From: Diospyros lotus
Taxonomy: Eukaryota > Streptophyta > Magnoliopsida > Ericales > Ebenaceae
Reading direction: 5' to 3'
DNA length: 64,000 nucleotides
Assembly (NCBI RefSeq): GCF_014633365.1
Contig: NC_068352.1
Coordinates: 20,989,310 to 21,053,309 of the forward strand
Within the stretch, counting starts at the first letter, position 1; the number at the start of each line of letters is the position of its first letter. The notes beneath the pieces are model-generated. The model saw nothing but the letters and a program-made list of their open reading frames with translations, had not been told where the DNA came from and made no database searches. The position numbers were made by a program, and so were the translations under genes. This document shows positions 1 to 10,184 of the stretch, piece by piece.

Positions 1-568
1 AGGCGTCCTCGTACTGGGCGACAGACATGTCTCCGGTCTATCTCAGCTCCATGAACTCTCTTTCTTTCTTCATTCTTAAATTCAGAGGGAAGTACTTCTC
101 GTTGAAGAGTTCCTTGAATCTTTCCCAAGTGATGTAAGGTGCCCGGACTCGAGGGGTCATTGTTCTCTTGACTCCTCTCCACCATCTGTCTGCCTCTCCT
201 TGCAACATAAAAGTGGCACAATTAACCTTCTCTTCTTTGCTGCAGTGAAGATGATCCAGCAACTTCTCTGTTTGCTCGATCCAAAATTCCCCTTCACTGG
301 GGTCGGCACCAATTTTCCCTTGAAAGACGGGGGGGTTCTGCTGTCGGTACAAGTCAAGCATGTTGGCCACGTGACCATCCCTGGAGTGAGTCTCGTGTAT
401 GAGACCCACCACACCTCCTAAGATTCGCTCCATCTGGTCCAGTCTACTACTCCCGGTTTCTTGGCTAGAGTCGCTTTCTGGGTGTCTACTCGTGTTTCCT
501 TCGGTATTACCAGCTTGTGGGACGGGTGTCCTAGGTCCAACTGCTAATCTTCTTTGAGTATTCACCAT
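1..568 (-). pseudogene. Ty3/gypsy gag fragment with premature stop
   Basis: Read on the minus strand, this is the N-terminal part of a plant Ty3/gypsy (Tekay/Del-like) gag polyprotein, the capsid protein that packages element RNA. The likely start is the ATG at 568 (MVNTQRRL...), in frame with an earlier ATG at 586. A basic, S/T/P-rich leader is followed by the retrotransposon gag domain: the FWIEQTEKLLDHL helix, a Cys-rich ATFMLQGEADRWW block and the W..F...F...YFP motif. The frame stops at about 38-40 with TAG directly after ...EFMELR. Beyond it the same frame continues with GDMSVAQYE, a normal gag continuation, so the stop looks like a CAG-to-TAG change and not the true end. The element runs off the left edge. 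Family assignment is confident; the clade name is inferred. Confidence 0.85.
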
Positions 569-949
569 CTGAAAGGAAAATAGCATTCTGGATTAGAGAA
601 CATGATCTTGCCATCCGATTACTTCTATTGATATTATACATTCAGCTGCAAAATGTTATATGTACATGCTATATAGTCCCATAGATTACAGACAACACTG
701 TATGTAAATAGTTAGGGGGGTTTCTGAGGTGGGTCTATTTTGGTCCTGATGACCTCCAGACCCAAATGTTCTTTTCATCATGAATCATCTAAGTAAGGGA
801 ATAATAAACACATTTCATGCATGAATGCAAAATGAAAAATGTCATCATTCATTTCTAGTTTGAGTCAACCACACCCAAATGCTACTCCCCATTTTTACAT
901 CCTCCTTACCAGGCTGAGGTGTATGGGTGCACCTTTGGTAGAGCAACGG
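569..949 (-). other. Presumed 5' leader of the minus-strand gypsy element
   Basis: AT-rich, with no convincing ORF. By position it lies upstream of gag and so should be the leader or 5' LTR remnant of that element. No primer-binding site or LTR terminus was recognised. It ends where the plus-strand LTR starts (TGTAACGACCC at 950). Confidence 0.35.
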
Positions 950-1169
950 TGTAACGACCCGTTAGTGGGCCTAGACGTTATGAGTATTTTATTTTTAAAC
1001 ATTGGAAAATTTTCCCTATTAGAATAAATGTGGAAAATAATTTTTATAAGGCAAATTTATGTAAGTAAATTATGTGAATAAAATTATAAATGTTATTATC
1101 ATAATTGATGAAAGAATGAGCAGAAAGGAAATGGAAATGTTTGGAAAATCTCATCTTTTTTCTGGGTGA

Positions 1170-1285
1170 GTCTGCATGCCGCGAGGTGCAGCCTCGCGGC
1201 TGTCTGCCGCGAGGAGCTGCTGCCTTGCGGCAGTGTTAGCCGCAAAGCACACTGCCGCGAGGCCCAGCTGCCCGCGGCTACGTCG
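1170..1285. repeat. GC-rich inverted repeats in LTR
   Basis: A GC-rich island in AT-rich DNA with repeated GCCGCGAGG in both orientations. 1178-1200 is a near-perfect hairpin with 9-bp arms (GCCGCGAGG / CCTCGCGGC) and a 5-base loop. Further copies lie around 1210, 1250 and 1275. The core resembles the GCGGCRAG core of the minisatellite downstream. Confidence 0.7.
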
Positions 1286-1564
1286 TAGCAAGCTCCCCAC
1301 TTTTTCGGTTTGGCTCTAACCCATTCAGCAACCACCACGTGTCGACACTAGCCACCCTTGAGAATCGTGCCCTATAAATACTTAGCTACAGGACATTAAT
1401 GAGGACAACCAACTTCAGTAAAATCTAGACACTTTGAATACACTTTTATTATTTTCGTGAATAGTCATTGGGATTTGGGTCTGACTTTGACATCGGAGGG
1501 TCTTTGCGGGGAAGATTCCCGCAAGCCTTCTAACTCGTTTTCTGAGCATCAACAAGGTTGAGAG

Positions 1565-1920
1565 CTTGCGACAAGAGCTAGTGGCAAGAGCTAGCGACGA
1601 GAGCTTGTGGCGAAGACTTGTGGCAAAAGCCAGCGGCGAGAGCTTGTGGCAAGAGCTAGTGGCAAGAGCTAGCAGCGAGAGCTTGTGGCAAAAGCTAGCG
1701 GCAAGAGCTTGTGGCAAGAGCTAGTGGCAAGAGCTTGTGGCAAGAGCTTGTGAAAAAAGCTAGCGGCGAGAGCTTGTGGCAAGAGCTAGCGGCGAGAGCT
1801 TGTGGCAAAGCTAGTGGCAAAGCTTGTGGCGAAACCTTGTGGCAAAAGCTAGTGGCGAGAGCTTGTGGCAAAGCTAGTGGCGAAGCTAGTAGCGAATCCT
1901 TGCGATGAGCATCCTAGCGG
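1565..1920 (+). repeat. 13-bp minisatellite, about 26 units
   Basis: Tandem units of consensus CTWGYGGCRAGAG (CTAGTGGCAAGAG, CTTGTGGCAAGAG, CTAGCGGCGAGAG and so on), occasionally 12 or 14 bp. CTAG- and CTTG-starting units often alternate, giving a higher-order 26-bp rhythm. Because 13 is not a multiple of three, all frames stay partly open (for example 1711-1908), but such frames are repeat artefacts. Confidence 0.9.
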
Positions 1921-2048
1921 CAATTTCCCTTTAGGCGACATCTCTTACGACAACCTAACTTCACCCGACACCGAGCTCGAGTGGACCCCACATCACAAAT
2001 TTTAATTGTTGTATTTTGGCAACAACAAAACCTATGAGTCCCATTACC

Positions 2049-3307
2049 CATCCATCCTGGTACAACGAAGATGTATCAGAATCTTCAACAGTAGTTTCGA
2101 TGGGACGGCATGAAGCGAGATGTAGCTAAATTTGTTTCGAGTTGCATGGTGTGCCAGCAAGACAAAGTGGAACATCAGAAGCCTACGGGCCTATTGTAGT
2201 TATTGCCCATTCCGGAGTGGAAGTAGGGTAACATTTCCATGGACTTGGTAACAGGGTTGCCTGGAGTGACAAGGGAATGAGATTATTTGGGTGATAGTCG
2301 GTAGGCTGACAAAATCGACCCACTTCTTGTTTATGAAAAAGATCTATCCCTTGAGTCGTTTGGCGAAGATATAATATATGTAAAAGGGATTGTTAGTTTG
2401 CATGGCATTCTAACGAGTATCATATCAGATTGAGATCCCTTATTTACCCGCGCTTTTGGGAAGCATTACATGAAGCGTTGGGGTTAAAGTTGAGATTCAG
2501 CATCGCATTTCACTCACATTTAGATAGGTAGTCGGAAAAGACTATACGGACATTGGAGGATATGTTGTGAGCATGTGTCTTGGATTTTCATGGCAATTGG
2601 GATGACCACCTTCCATTGGTGGAATTTGCCTCCAGCAATAGCTATCACGCCAACATTGGAATACCGCCTTATAAGGCATTATATGGAAGGCCGTGTAGGT
2701 CGCCTATTTGTTGAAAAGAGATAGGGGATAGGGCACTATCTGGCCCTAAAATCATTGAGCAGACTTCAGGAAAGATCAGAGTTATTAAGATTTAAATGAA
2801 GGCAGATAGGATAAGCAAAGGAATTACATGAATAGAAGTCATCGTGACTTAAAGTTACCGTTAAAGATCGTTCATGGTAGAGGGCGATATCCAAGATAGG
2901 TGTATACCGAATTACGATTTCAAGGAAGCTTAGTCCTTGCTACATTGACTCTTTGAGATTTTAGAGTAAGTTAGATCTTTGGCGTATGAGATTAGCCTGG
3001 TTTGGCAGGTTTACCCGAAGTGTTGCATGTAGTAACGTTAGGGAAGGATGTGCTGGATCCTCAGCACGTGATGCACTATTAGACCCTGGAGGTCAAGGCT
3101 GAGGTATCGTATGGAGAAATGCCATTGAACGTTATAAAAGGGAAAGTGTGAGGAGTCAATTAATTCCGTATGTATCGGTATGGTGGCAACATTTTCATTC
3201 AGGCAAGGCTACCTAGGAGTTAAGTTGAGATGAGGCATCTCCAACCCCAGTGGGGTGCATGACCAGATTCGAATTTGGAGGACCAAATTCTTTGAAGGGG
3301 GGAGAAA
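2049..3307 (+). pseudogene. Ty3/gypsy integrase remnant
   Basis: Decayed pol 3' half of a plant gypsy element. In order: the integrase zinc-binding region (HPGTTKMYQNL; CMVCQQDKVEHQKPTG, about 2055-2190), a damaged catalytic core (SMDLVTGLPG), and the late core/C-terminal part ([30 protein letters not shown], about 2580-2705), then a poorly preserved tail. Stops and frameshifts interrupt it throughout, for example TAG after NLQQ. A polypurine tract ending GAAGGGGGGAGAAAC (about 3293-3308) directly precedes the LTR at 3309, so this is the 3' internal end of that element. gag, protease, RT and RNase H are absent. Confidence 0.85.
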
Positions 3308-3308
3308 C

Positions 3309-5250
3309 TGTAACGACCCGTTAGTGGGCCTAGACGTTATAGGTATTTTATTTTTGAACATTGGAAATTTTGTCCTATTAGAATAAATGTGGAAAATAAT
3401 TTTTATGAGGCAAATTTATGTAAGTAAATTATGTGAATAAAATTATAAATGTTATTATCATAATTGATGAAAAAATGAGAATAAAGGAAATGGAAATGTT
3501 TGGAAAATCCCACCTAGTGGGCTAAAGTGGATTGGGCTACTAAAATTGGGGTAAGCCCAAGTGCAAGTTGTGTGGTATTTTAGTTAAGTAAATGAAATGA
3601 ATTGGGTTGCAATTGAGCCAAGATGAGATTTTGTATATTTTAATTTTTTTTTTGTAATGTTGTAAAGCTCATTAGGGCTTATGGTGGAGAATGGGCCATT
3701 ATTTTTAATTGGGCCAATAAATTGGGCTTGGGACATGTATTTACATGAGCGGAAGGAAATAAATGGAAAAGAAAAGAAAATGTGATGCAAATGACCATTA
3801 AGGCCTTGGATTTTTATGTGTGTTGTGTGTGAAGGGTGAGGGGCAAATATGGAAAGAGATGAAAGAATGGGTTGATGGGATTAGGTGGGATGGGCGTGCA
3901 TGCCATCCCTTGTTTCTTTTCATTTGCTTATTTCTTTCCTCCATTCTCAATCTCTTCTCTTTCTCTCTTTCGTGGCTTCCCTTTCTCCTTCTTCTTCTCA
4001 TTTTTCCTTATTTCTTCTTCTCCATTTTTGATATCCATTGAAACCTGAAGTGAAGTTGTAGCTGGGTGCATTCTTCTTCTTGGATATTTCTTCATCAAAG
4101 GCAAGTTTCTCTTGCACTCATATTCTTATTTTGGTGCAAGCATCCTTCTTTGTTTCTTATATCTTTGTTGCAAGATTATATGTTCATGTCTTAAGTGGTG
4201 TTTTTGAAGCTTGAGTTGAGTTGGTTTTTTCCAACCTTTTCCAAAAAATGTGGGTTTCTTTCAATGGCTTCATTGAGTCTTGTTCTTGGTCTCTTTGGGG
4301 CTTGTTTTCCCCATATTTATTTCATGGAATGGCAACTTGGGGGTTAGGAGATTAGCCATGGGTGGTTTTGGGGTGTTTAGTGGACATTTTGAGTGTTTTT
4401 TGGCCCTTTTTGTTCGTTCTCAGCCAAGTCTACTCGTCCAGGAGGTCAAGTCGACTCGATTTTGGGCGAGTCGACTCGGATTTCCATCGAGTCGACTTGG
4501 CCGCAGCTTTGACTACTCTGCGCATGCTTCACTTTTTCGGCCATAACTTTTGACGTAGAACTTAGAATTGCGATCCATTTGAAGCGTCATAAACTAGAGT
4601 TCGAGGGATTTAATTTGATATATAATATCATATATTTTGGTGATAATTTGAGTGGGACAAGGCTTCCCTTAATCCAAATTAAGCATAATTGTTAACCTAA
4701 GTTGTTGTTAATTGCTTTCTCTAGCATCACTCAACCCTTCAGAATGTTAGGGGGTGATTGAATATATCCCTATGTGCATGCATGGGCTCATGAGTGCATA
4801 TTTTATTGGCATGTTTAAATGTGCATGATGTTCATGATGTGTTAACGGAGCATGTATGATTAACTTATGTGAGATTCCATGAACATTGCATGGCATTACA
4901 ATTTATGCCCTATTGCTATTATTTTGGCATGGCGGCTATGTTTTGCAAATGGGGAAAGAAAATGATATCCTAAAAGAGGGCCTGATGCGGGTGAGGTGGC
5001 CATAAACCCGGTAGGCAATGCTCGAGCCAATGAGTGGCAAATCAATTTTGTATATATATATGTATGCATCCATGCATGTGAATAAATGGCTTTGAGACCT
5101 AACGTGAATAAAGGGCTTGAGAGCCAATGTGAAGTATGAAGATTTATATATATATATATATATATTCATGAGAAATGAATCGGTGCATAAATTGCATAAT
5201 GGCAATAGCATGGGAATGATTTATTTGATGGGAACTTAATGGGAAATGCT
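3309..5250 (+). repeat. Long gypsy 3' LTR
   Basis: Begins TGTAACGACCCGTTAG right after the polypurine tract. It continues as a long non-coding LTR with CT-rich stretches (3900-4030), CGAGTCGACT-type repeats (about 4430-4500) and the plant-LTR-like stretch ending CGGCCATAACTTTTGACG near 4555. No internal coding. The 3' end is not certain; it seems to run into the CACTA-like element near 5278. A (TA)n run lies at about 5146-5165. Confidence 0.6.
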
Positions 5251-5277
5251 ACCCGTAATTGGAAAGTCAGATCTAGC

Positions 5278-6446
5278 GATGGTTTTTAAGTGATTTAGCG
5301 GTGGTTTCTAAAATATTTAGCGGCAGTTTCGGAACCGTCCCAAAAAATTCCAAAATATTGAATTTTAGCTGCGATTTCAGAATCACTGCAAAAATTTCAA
5401 AAAAAATTCAATTTTTTCCAGCCCCCGCACACGCACATGCGCGCCATGTGGCGATGCTGGAAATTAATTTTCTAGCATCCTTCGAACCGTTGCTAAAATT
5501 CAATATTTTGGAATTTTAAATTCAAAAAATTTTCAATTTTTTCCAGCCCCTGCACACCACGTGGCTATGCCCCTTCCCCGGTTTCGAACCCAAGACCTCC
5601 CCTACGCGCGCACGTGTGCAAAACCATCTGACCTATGAAGCCTTCTTATTATATGTTCATGCATATAAATTATATAATAATCCAATCACTATTTTCTAAA
5701 ATTATATTTTATATTTTTTTAATATAAATTAAAAAACATAAATTCATTGATTATTTTTTAAAAGAATAATGGAATAAATTAATTGAATTAAAATAAATTA
5801 ATTAATTTCTTAAAAAATAAAAGAAGAATTTATATTTTTTTAAAAAAAATTAAAAATTATTAAAATTTTATATATTGAAATTTTGTTAAATTTTTTATTT
5901 TTTTAAATTAAATTTTTAATGAATTTAGTAACGATTTTTCAAAATTGTTGCAAATTTTATTTAATTTTAATTTTTAATTATTAAATAATTTTCTGAATTT
6001 AGCAACCATTTTTGGAAACCACCACAAAATTAAATTTTTTAATGAATTTTTCAAAATCGCCACTAATGTTAAATTATTTTTAATTTTTAATTATTAAATT
6101 ATTTTCTAAATTTAGCGGCAATTTTTTGAAAATCGTTGCAAAATTAATTTTTTTAATAAATTTTGTGGTGGTTTTGAAAAACTACCGCAAATGTTAAATT
6201 ATTTTTAATTTTTTAATTATTTAATTATTTTTTAAATTTAGCAGCGGTTTCTCAAAAATTATTGTAAAATTTATTTTTTATTTTTAATTATTAAATTATT
6301 TTTTGAATTTAGAGGCCATTTTCAAAAAATGACCGCAAGATTAAATTTTTTAATGAATTTTGTGCTAGTTTTAAAAAACTGTCGCAAAAAAATCATCTCA
6401 AGAAATTAATTTTTTTGTAGTGATAAAATTAATTTTTTTTGTAGTG
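5278..6446. mobile_element. CACTA-like element end with subterminal repeats
   Basis: Dense alternating copies of a TTTAGCGRYGGTTT-like motif and its complement (AACCGTCGCWAAA), the subterminal pattern of plant CACTA (En/Spm) transposons. The right terminus reads TTTTTTTGTAGTG, that is CACTACAAAAAAA on the minus strand. It occurs twice, ending at 6422 and 6446. No matching left CACTA terminus was found, so the element is truncated or overlapped on that side. Between the motifs it is AT-rich and non-coding; no transposase. Confidence 0.7.
5578..5642 (-). repeat. tRNA-derived SINE head
   Basis: On the minus strand, starting at 5642, an A-box-like TAGGTCAGATGG lies at position 8 and a B-box GGGTTCGAAACC at about position 52, the spacing of an RNA polymerase III tRNA promoter. 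The 5' GGCTTCA is not complemented after the T-loop, so no acceptor stem forms. This looks like a tRNA-derived SINE head or tRNA relic, not a tRNA gene. It sits inside the CACTA-like region. Confidence 0.5.
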
Positions 6447-6625
6447 ATTATTATAGGCAAAGCTCAAATATATTGATGCATAAAAAAGATACAATCTGTA
6501 GCATAGTATGTACCTAGTTAGGTACACAAGTCATTATTCCATAAAAGCATTGAGAAACAGTCCATTACTCAAATGATTTCGAGAAAAGAAGGGGGAAAAG
6601 TTGTCCAGCAGCTCCAATGCTGCAG
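6447..6625. other. 3' flank of the O-methyltransferase gene
   Basis: Short AT-rich stretch between the CACTA terminus and the stop codon. It should include the 3' UTR; no clear poly(A) signal was picked out. The CACTA terminus is within 180 bp of the stop codon. Confidence 0.4.
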
Positions 6626-8248
6626 TTAAGGATAAGCCTCAATGAGAGACTTAATGCCCAAAGCTTGAGTGATTCTGTGGTGACTGAAGCCAGCTTTATA
6701 GAAGAGCTGTGCCCATTCTTTCTTGGTTCTTTCTTTACCTGGTACGAGAGCCAACATCGTTGTGTCAAGAAAGAGTTGTGCTCGGAAAAACTCATCATCT
6801 TCTTTCTGGTTGTCCAACACAACATCAATGATGATCACCTTGCCACCCTTTTCCTTGCTTGGAATTGCTTCTTTACATTTCTTTAATACCTTTACACAAG
6901 CTTGATCATCCCAAGTATGCAGAATTTCCTGTGCTCAATATCTAGTCATAGTTAATATTACCATAATGTTTTACATGTTGGGAGGTATAATGTTCTATAC
7001 CACTTAGGATTATATCATGTAAATATATATATAGAAATATTATAAATGAAGAGCACATAAGTGTAACATGATTTTCCCTCCATACCTACATCTATGATCC
7101 CACCATCAAGGGATAATTTATATAGTAGTTTAATTTGCATGAATAAACTAAAAACTAGCCAATATGGTATTAGTGGCTCACCTTAAGACACAAGGGTGGA
7201 GTTGTCTATTTATAGGCAAGAGTAATGCTACTTGCACATTTAAATTGACACTCATGTTGACATCACATTAATCAATTACCAATACATTTTTCGTTTAAAT
7301 GATTTAATAAGGAGTGTATTGGTAATTCATTTAAGCAATAAATGCATATATTTGACTAAATTATCAGTACACTCATCACTTGAATGATTTAAAGAGAAAT
7401 GTATTGGAAATTAAGGAGCCTAATATTATGTTCCATACAAAAAATTTTGTAAGAATATCATAGAGAAGAAGGAACCAAAAGAAAAAGATATAATGGACCT
7501 TGAGTAAGATTGCATTTGCGGGAGGAATTGCCTCAAACATGCTCCCTCCAACGAAGTCTAGCTTTTCACTCCCCTGGCAGTTAGCAACCACGTGTGGGAG
7601 ATCAAGCACAGTGCACTTCATGTTGGGGAATGATTCAACAATGGCCCGGGCTACGGTCCCCGTGCCGCCGCCAACATCCACCAACGAGCTCAACCCTTCA
7701 AACGCTGCCTTGCACTCTTTCAGCATCAAGTATACGATGAACTTGGAATCATTAGCCATGGCTGCATTAAACAAATCGCCAAAGCTCGTTTCTTCAGCGT
7801 TATACTCCCAGAAATTCTTCAGTTCAGTTGTATAAAAGGGCGCAGTATCATCATTCTGGAACCAATCGCTCATGACGCTCCAGGGTTTCACCACAGCAGG
7901 ATGAAACGCCATCAAGGCGTATGCTCTCACACTCAACGGCTCATCTTTTAGGAGGAGCCTTGAAGCGAGTGTGAGCACATAGCCGCCTTCTTGCTCAGCA
8001 AAGAAGCCAGAATGGACAAGAACTCGCATCAGGCGATGAATGCCGTGAGCTTTGGATTGCTTGATTGGAAGCGCAGCAACTAGCTCGCTAAGAGCCATGG
8101 GTTTTCCATGTCTGTGAATAACATCTGGTATTCCAAGCTGAACTGCGCATCTCAATGATCCAGAGTTTATGAAGGCCCAGATTTGATTTCGGAAAAGCAC
8201 ATGAGCTTGAACTAGCTCTTCAGTTTTGTATTCATTGGCCATAGCCAT
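6626..8248 (-). CDS. SAM-dependent O-methyltransferase (COMT family), two exons
   Basis: Plant class II O-methyltransferase of the COMT family, cytosolic, transferring methyl from S-adenosylmethionine to a hydroxyl of a small phenolic (phenylpropanoid, flavonoid or stilbene; substrate not predictable). Exon 1 is 8248-7499 (250 codons) and exon 2 is 6928-6626 (100 codons plus stop). The 570-bp intron 7498-6929 has GT and AG borders and is phase 0, directly after LLK, the usual place in this family. The total of 350 aa is normal. Exon 1 carries the N-terminal dimerisation helices and the SAM site LVDVGGGTGTVARAIVESFP with LDLPHVV. Exon 2 begins EILHTWDD: the catalytic-base His (about residue 254) is kept, but the common W..HDW reads E..HTW. 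KVIIIDVV and GKERTKKEW follow. The start at 8248 was chosen over an in-frame ATG at 8389 because homology begins at MAMANEYKTEELVQAH. No stops or frameshifts. Confidence 0.93.
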
Positions 8249-8292
8249 GTTAATTAATTTGTGCTTTATGCTAAACTCTTTGTTCTGCACGG

Positions 8293-8301
8293 ATATATAT
8301 A
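8293..8301 (-). promoter_or_regulatory. Candidate TATA box of the O-methyltransferase gene
   Basis: TATATATAT on the minus strand, about 45 bp upstream of the chosen ATG, which would give a very short 5' UTR. A longer (TA)n tract at about 8421-8438 is an alternative, giving a UTR of roughly 145 nt. Confidence 0.35.
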
Positions 8302-8449
8302 CACATATTTGCATGCGTTTCTTCGATCCTACGTTTGCGCCATATTTCTCGGGTTCAACCTTTCTTATCTTACTGCCTTGACACTCCATATTTTTTCTAA
8401 TAGAATTTTGTCATCTTAATTAATATATATATATATATTTAAATTATGT

Positions 8450-8600
8450 CCTATCACTTACGCCCTTATCACTCAGTCTATTGATTCCGGCAAAGGAGTT
8501 AAATCACCAGAGGCGTAGTTGGCTGGAATCGAACACGGGACACGCAGATTCTGCATGGAGATCATGCCCGTGTACGGTCCCAACCACTAGACTCGACCCC
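8450..8600 (-). repeat. tRNA-derived SINE candidate
   Basis: Reading from 8600 on the minus strand: GGGTCGAGTCTAGTGGTTGG resembles the A-box region of tRNA-Asp/Glu, and GTGTTCGATTCC about 50 bp later matches the B box. A non-tRNA body of about 80 bp follows and fades into AT-rich DNA. No poly(A) tail or target duplication was found. It lies ~200 bp upstream of the O-methyltransferase gene. Confidence 0.5.
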
Positions 8601-8603
8601 AAG

Positions 8604-10184
8604 GAAGGACAACCCTTTTTTAATGGTATATAAACTTGTTTCTTATACGAAACTCTTAGGCAACCATCATATCTTTTATATTTATATATTAAAAATAAAA
8701 TCTATTTAAATTTTATTTTAATTATAAAAATGTTATTGATACATTTTTTTCTATTGATATTCTGTACAAACTAATTAAAGCTACGTAAAAGTATAAATTT
8801 TCATTGGATTAATTACCAAAAAATTAAGATGAAAACAATAATTAATACATCAAAAGGAACATTAATTATTTAAGTTTAAATAGTATTATAGAATTGATAT
8901 AAAATTAAAAACTAAATGTAAAATTGATCAACTTTTAAAATTTGTTGTGGGATTGATATACTATAACTGAAAATTTATAACTTTTTGGTAATTTAATTTT
9001 TTATTTTAAAAGTAACAAACTAAAATGTAGATATCATAACCATTGTTATTAAAAATAATAGCATGACTTGTTGTTATTATATAATATTTCCATTCTCCTA
9101 ATTTATGTTCATACATCACTTAAATTAAAAATAATTATTCATACCTTCATGCATATATCATCATTGAAAACAAAAATTTAAAAACAAATTAAAGAGACAA
9201 ATGATATCGAAAGAAAAAAAAAAAAACTGTGCCTGAGGCAGAGACTACTCTTATAGAAATCAACTTTGAAAGTTGTAGTTAAGCTCTTCACCAGAAAACA
9301 CCAAATAGATAAAAAAAAAAAAATTAGTGATGGGATGCGTATCTTCAATCATATTGTCACTGAAATAACGTGAAAAGTCTACTGTTTTGGCATACTAAAA
9401 TTAATTATTATTTTTTTTTTTTTTTTTTTGGTTGAGGGATGATAGGGCGTCTAATTATGATTAATTATTTGGAAAATTGACAAAAATTCATCAAAATAGC
9501 TGAGCTTCTGACCATGATTGGGCTTAACGTCCCTATAAACGGGGCAACGAACATTAATCTAATATATTTTAAATAAATCGATGTTCAACTTGAGACTGGT
9601 CAAGACAGACAAACAAGCAAACAAATTTATATGTAGGCTGTCACCGTCTACTAATGTCTGATGATTGTTGACTAATCATTTTTTAATGATAATGATAGTG
9701 TACATTTCTGTTGTAGATGACGTTATTTTAATAAAGATCTGACCTTCTTTCAAAAGAAAATTAAAAATAATAATAATTGAAAGCTAATGGCATTCATCAT
9801 CATATTGAATAAACATCCAATAACGGAGGATAATTGATTAATCATTAATTGTTGTTGTGAACTTAAAAGGGTTAACAGAATTCTTTTATGTTATGTTGTC
9901 ATCGAATTCTTTTATGTTATGCTGTCATCGGTAATAATAAATTTATTTATTAAAAATATCATCGTCAATTTATTTAGACTCTACAGAAAAATAAAAAGAT
10001 TAGAAGGTGTAGAATAGTTTTTGTACACATATTCTAATACTTAAGTTAGATACTACACATCATTGAATATTTGAATATAGTATTAGAATCAGTATTAATT
10101 GTGTACTCTTTTAAAATAAAAACTCATCTATTTATATATGAGTATAGGGCTTTGTAATAAATATCCTTAGTATTTCGAGATCCA
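8604..10184. other. AT-rich intergenic DNA
   Basis: No gene seen. It contains poly(A)/(T) runs (for example ~20 T at 9411-9429) and a small imperfect duplication of a GAATTCTTTTATGTTATG unit at about 9878-9931. Six-frame reading gives nothing coding. Confidence 0.6.

Larger units (their letters stand above)
950..2035 (+). repeat. Gypsy 5' LTR-like segment
   Basis: Starts with TGTAACGACCCGTTAG, a common start of plant chromovirus LTRs. The first ~210 bp (950-1155) match the LTR at 3309 closely, then all similarity ends. A TATA-like CCTATAAATA lies at 1371-1380 with a plausible R/U5 after it. The rest is dominated by a 13-bp minisatellite. The 3' boundary is uncertain; integrase coding begins near 2055 with no PBS, gag, protease or RT between, so the element is internally deleted. 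Confidence 0.6.

Noticed and set aside
1415..1908. Open frames across the minisatellite on both strands
   Set aside because: They exist only because a 13-bp repeat cycles through all frames with few stop codons; no family resemblance.
1565..1920. CRISPR-like or regulatory direct-repeat array
   Set aside because: Units are contiguous and without spacers, and the genome is a plant's.
5578..5642. Functional tRNA gene
   Set aside because: A and B boxes are present but the acceptor arms do not pair.
8525..8600. Functional tRNA gene (Asp/Glu-like)
   Set aside because: No cloverleaf closes; more like a SINE head.
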